The notes beneath the pieces are model-generated. The model made no database searches. It was not told where the DNA came from and worked only from the letters and a program-made list of their open reading frames with translations. The position numbers and the translations under genes are program-made. Below, one piece after another: positions 6,620 through 7,412 of a DNA stretch of 7,412 nucleotides. Source of the DNA: Dehalococcoidia bacterium. GTDB taxonomy: Bacteria; Chloroflexota; Dehalococcoidia; Lucifugimonadales; UBA3495. How positions within the stretch are numbered: the first letter of the stretch is position 1; the number at the start of each line of letters is the position of its first letter. Where the stretch lies: NCBI GenBank assembly GCA_022823105.1, contig JAJDXU010000085.1, positions 1-7,412 of the forward strand, written 5' to 3'.

Positions 6620-6667
6620 GGTACGCTACGCGGCGCAGGAAACGTTTCCTGCGCCGCGTAGCGTACC
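6620..6667. repeat. Perfect 48-bp palindrome (24-bp arms, no spacer)
   Basis: The left arm begins GGTACGCTACGC and runs to GGAAAC at the centre; the right arm is its exact reverse complement, ending GCGTAGCGTACC. Pairing stops abruptly on both sides. It begins 31 bases after the protease stop. No T-run follows on either strand, so it is not a classical intrinsic terminator, though a hairpin this strong could still end or protect the protease mRNA. No target-site duplication or transposase is seen. Confidence 0.9.
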
Positions 6668-6676
6668 TCCTTAGAT

Positions 6677-6682
6677 TATACT
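6677..6682 (+). promoter_or_regulatory. Possible -10 element of the membrane protein gene
   Basis: TATACT matches five of six -10 positions. No acceptable -35 lies 16-18 bases upstream, because that position falls inside the palindrome arm. Weak evidence. Confidence 0.22.
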
Positions 6683-6729
6683 GGGAACGATCACAGCCAA
6701 ACTTCAAGCCAGACTTACCGAGGTGCCGT

Positions 6730-6798
6730 ATGAACATGCAGGAACGCCTCAACGCGGTGATTACGGCTTGCCCAGAAGTATGGCTACCTGGTTTATGA
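6730..6798 (+). CDS. Possible 22-codon ORF upstream of the membrane protein gene
   Basis: ATG at 6730 follows GAGG (6720-6723) by six bases. The 22-residue frame begins MNMQERLNAVITACPE and ends in tandem TGA TGA. It does not share the frame of the membrane protein and shows no homology I recognise. It could be a small leader, the remnant of a broken gene, or chance. Confidence 0.2.
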   Translation: MNMQERLNAVITACPEVWLPGL

Positions 6799-6894
6799 TG
6801 ACGACCCATAGCCATGTGGCTGACCAGTACGGATCGGATTGGGAGGTTAGAGAAACCGTTTCCCGGCATTGGCAGCAACGGGTCGGCATTCCCT

Positions 6895-6903
6895 TGAAAA
6901 GGA
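6895..6903 (+). promoter_or_regulatory. Ribosome binding site deciding the membrane protein start
   Basis: Purine-rich TGAAAAGGA ends eight bases before ATG 6912, matching the anti-Shine-Dalgarno over AAGGA. It favours the 122-residue product over the longer GTG-initiated version. Confidence 0.55.
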
Positions 6904-6911
6904 TCACAACC

Positions 6912-7280
6912 ATGATTTGGGATGACTCTAGCAACTATATCGCAGTCATGTTTCTCGCTGTCGTCGTCGGCAACCTGTTGGCACCCGTGATTTTGCCACT
7001 CATCGCTGGCGCAATCTGTGGCGGTTTCATGGCGAATATCAACCCCGACAATGGCATGGGGCAAGGGTTCAAGGCCTCGCTGGTGAGTCTGGGTGTCGCC
7101 GCGCTCTGGACCATATTGACGTTGATAGTGACCGACTCTTTGCAGCAACTCAATTTCAACGTATTCTTTGGTGGGTTGGTGGCCGCCAACCTGTGCGGTG
7201 TGGTGGCGGCATATTTCTTCTGCCGCAACATCAGCGACTACCGGGAATTCGAGCACATCGCCCAACGGAGACGGAGATAG
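6912..7280 (+). CDS. Small four-helix membrane protein of unknown function
   Basis: An integral membrane protein of 122 aa. Predicted helices lie at about residues 9-25, 26-41, 57-73 and 84-104. The loop between helices 2 and 3 is polar and Gly/Asn-rich (NINPDNGMGQGF), and the tail is strongly basic (QRRRR), suggesting a cytoplasmic C-terminus. The ATG at 6912 is chosen because AAAAGGA ends eight bases upstream. The frame extends back to a GTG at 6723, but those 63 residues are polar, lack membrane character and have no comparably placed ribosome site. The Pro/Gly-rich LPLIAGAICGGF followed by GQGFKASL loosely recalls DUF5518-type glycine-rich membrane proteins, but that is a guess. Nothing ties its function to the protease gene beyond adjacency, and the palindrome between them suggests separate transcripts. 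Confidence 0.6.
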   Translation: MIWDDSSNYIAVMFLAVVVGNLLAPVILPLIAGAICGGFMANINPDNGMGQGFKASLVSLGVAALWTILTLIVTDSLQQLNFNVFFGGLVAANLCGVVAAYFFCRNISDYREFEHIAQRRRR

Positions 7281-7412
7281 CACGATGCAATCGACGGTGT
7301 TGAAATACCGCGTGCCTCCCACGTGATTACCCTCAGACGTAAAGTGAGACACTACCACTGGGTTTCCTTTCCCATCATCCGAATCCCTATAGGTTCTGCG
7401 AGCGAGTATTCT

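Noticed and set aside
6606..7358. 250-codon open frame on the minus strand opposite the membrane protein
   Set aside because: Its residues (many His, Gln, Arg, Cys in no pattern) show no motifs, it runs through the palindrome, and the opposite strand has a clear four-helix membrane protein with a ribosome site.
7281..7412. Thirteen-codon ORF and possible next-gene signals at the right edge
   Set aside because: No ribosome site, no terminator hairpin and no motif; nothing supportable is seen in these 132 bases.
1..7412. CRISPR array, transposase or integrase, toxin-antitoxin pair
   Set aside because: No regularly spaced direct repeats and no proteins with such motifs were seen on either strand.

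Overview
The window looks like bacterial chromosome, and my best guess is Chloroflexota (a marine or host-associated type). That guess rests on one gene: a very long secreted subtilase ending in a PPC-like beta domain and a second beta module of a style I associate with Chloroflexota exoproteins. Genes are tightly packed on the left and loosely packed on the right. Spot counts of 60-base lines give about 70% G+C in 121-180 but 50% in 4981-5040 and 57% in 6961-7020, so the two halves differ in composition.

Left half (1-2639): a class I O-methyltransferase (7-1029, possibly continuing past the left edge) and a histidine phosphatase (1026-1694) share a GTGA overlap on the + strand and are probably one operon. 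An extended SDR sugar-nucleotide epimerase/dehydratase (2639-1563, minus strand) runs into them tail to tail, and its last 44 codons (stop included) lie antisense to the end of the phosphatase gene. Together they could belong to a small-molecule or glycoconjugate modification pathway, but the substrate cannot be read from sequence.

Middle (2640-3437): about 800 bases without a convincing protein gene but full of inverted repeats. The clearest signal is a near-ideal promoter (TTGACA, 17 bases, TAGACT; 3167-3195) followed about 110 bases later by a strong Rho-independent terminator (3305-3329). This defines either a ~128-nt small RNA or a terminating leader (attenuator) of the downstream protease gene. 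A second terminator-like hairpin points the opposite way.

Right half (3438-7412): a 16-codon leader ORF with a strong Shine-Dalgarno overlaps, by ATGA, the start of a signal peptide. The signal peptide is one frame away from the roughly 1000-residue subtilase body. The frames can be joined at an A6 run (3585-3590), so the gene is a programmed or phase-variable frameshift, a recent mutation, or a homopolymer error. The restored protein is about 1034 residues with an intact Asp/His/Asn/Ser set. A perfect 48-bp palindrome follows the gene, then a small four-helix membrane protein (6912-7280). Nothing recognisable is seen from 7281 to the end.
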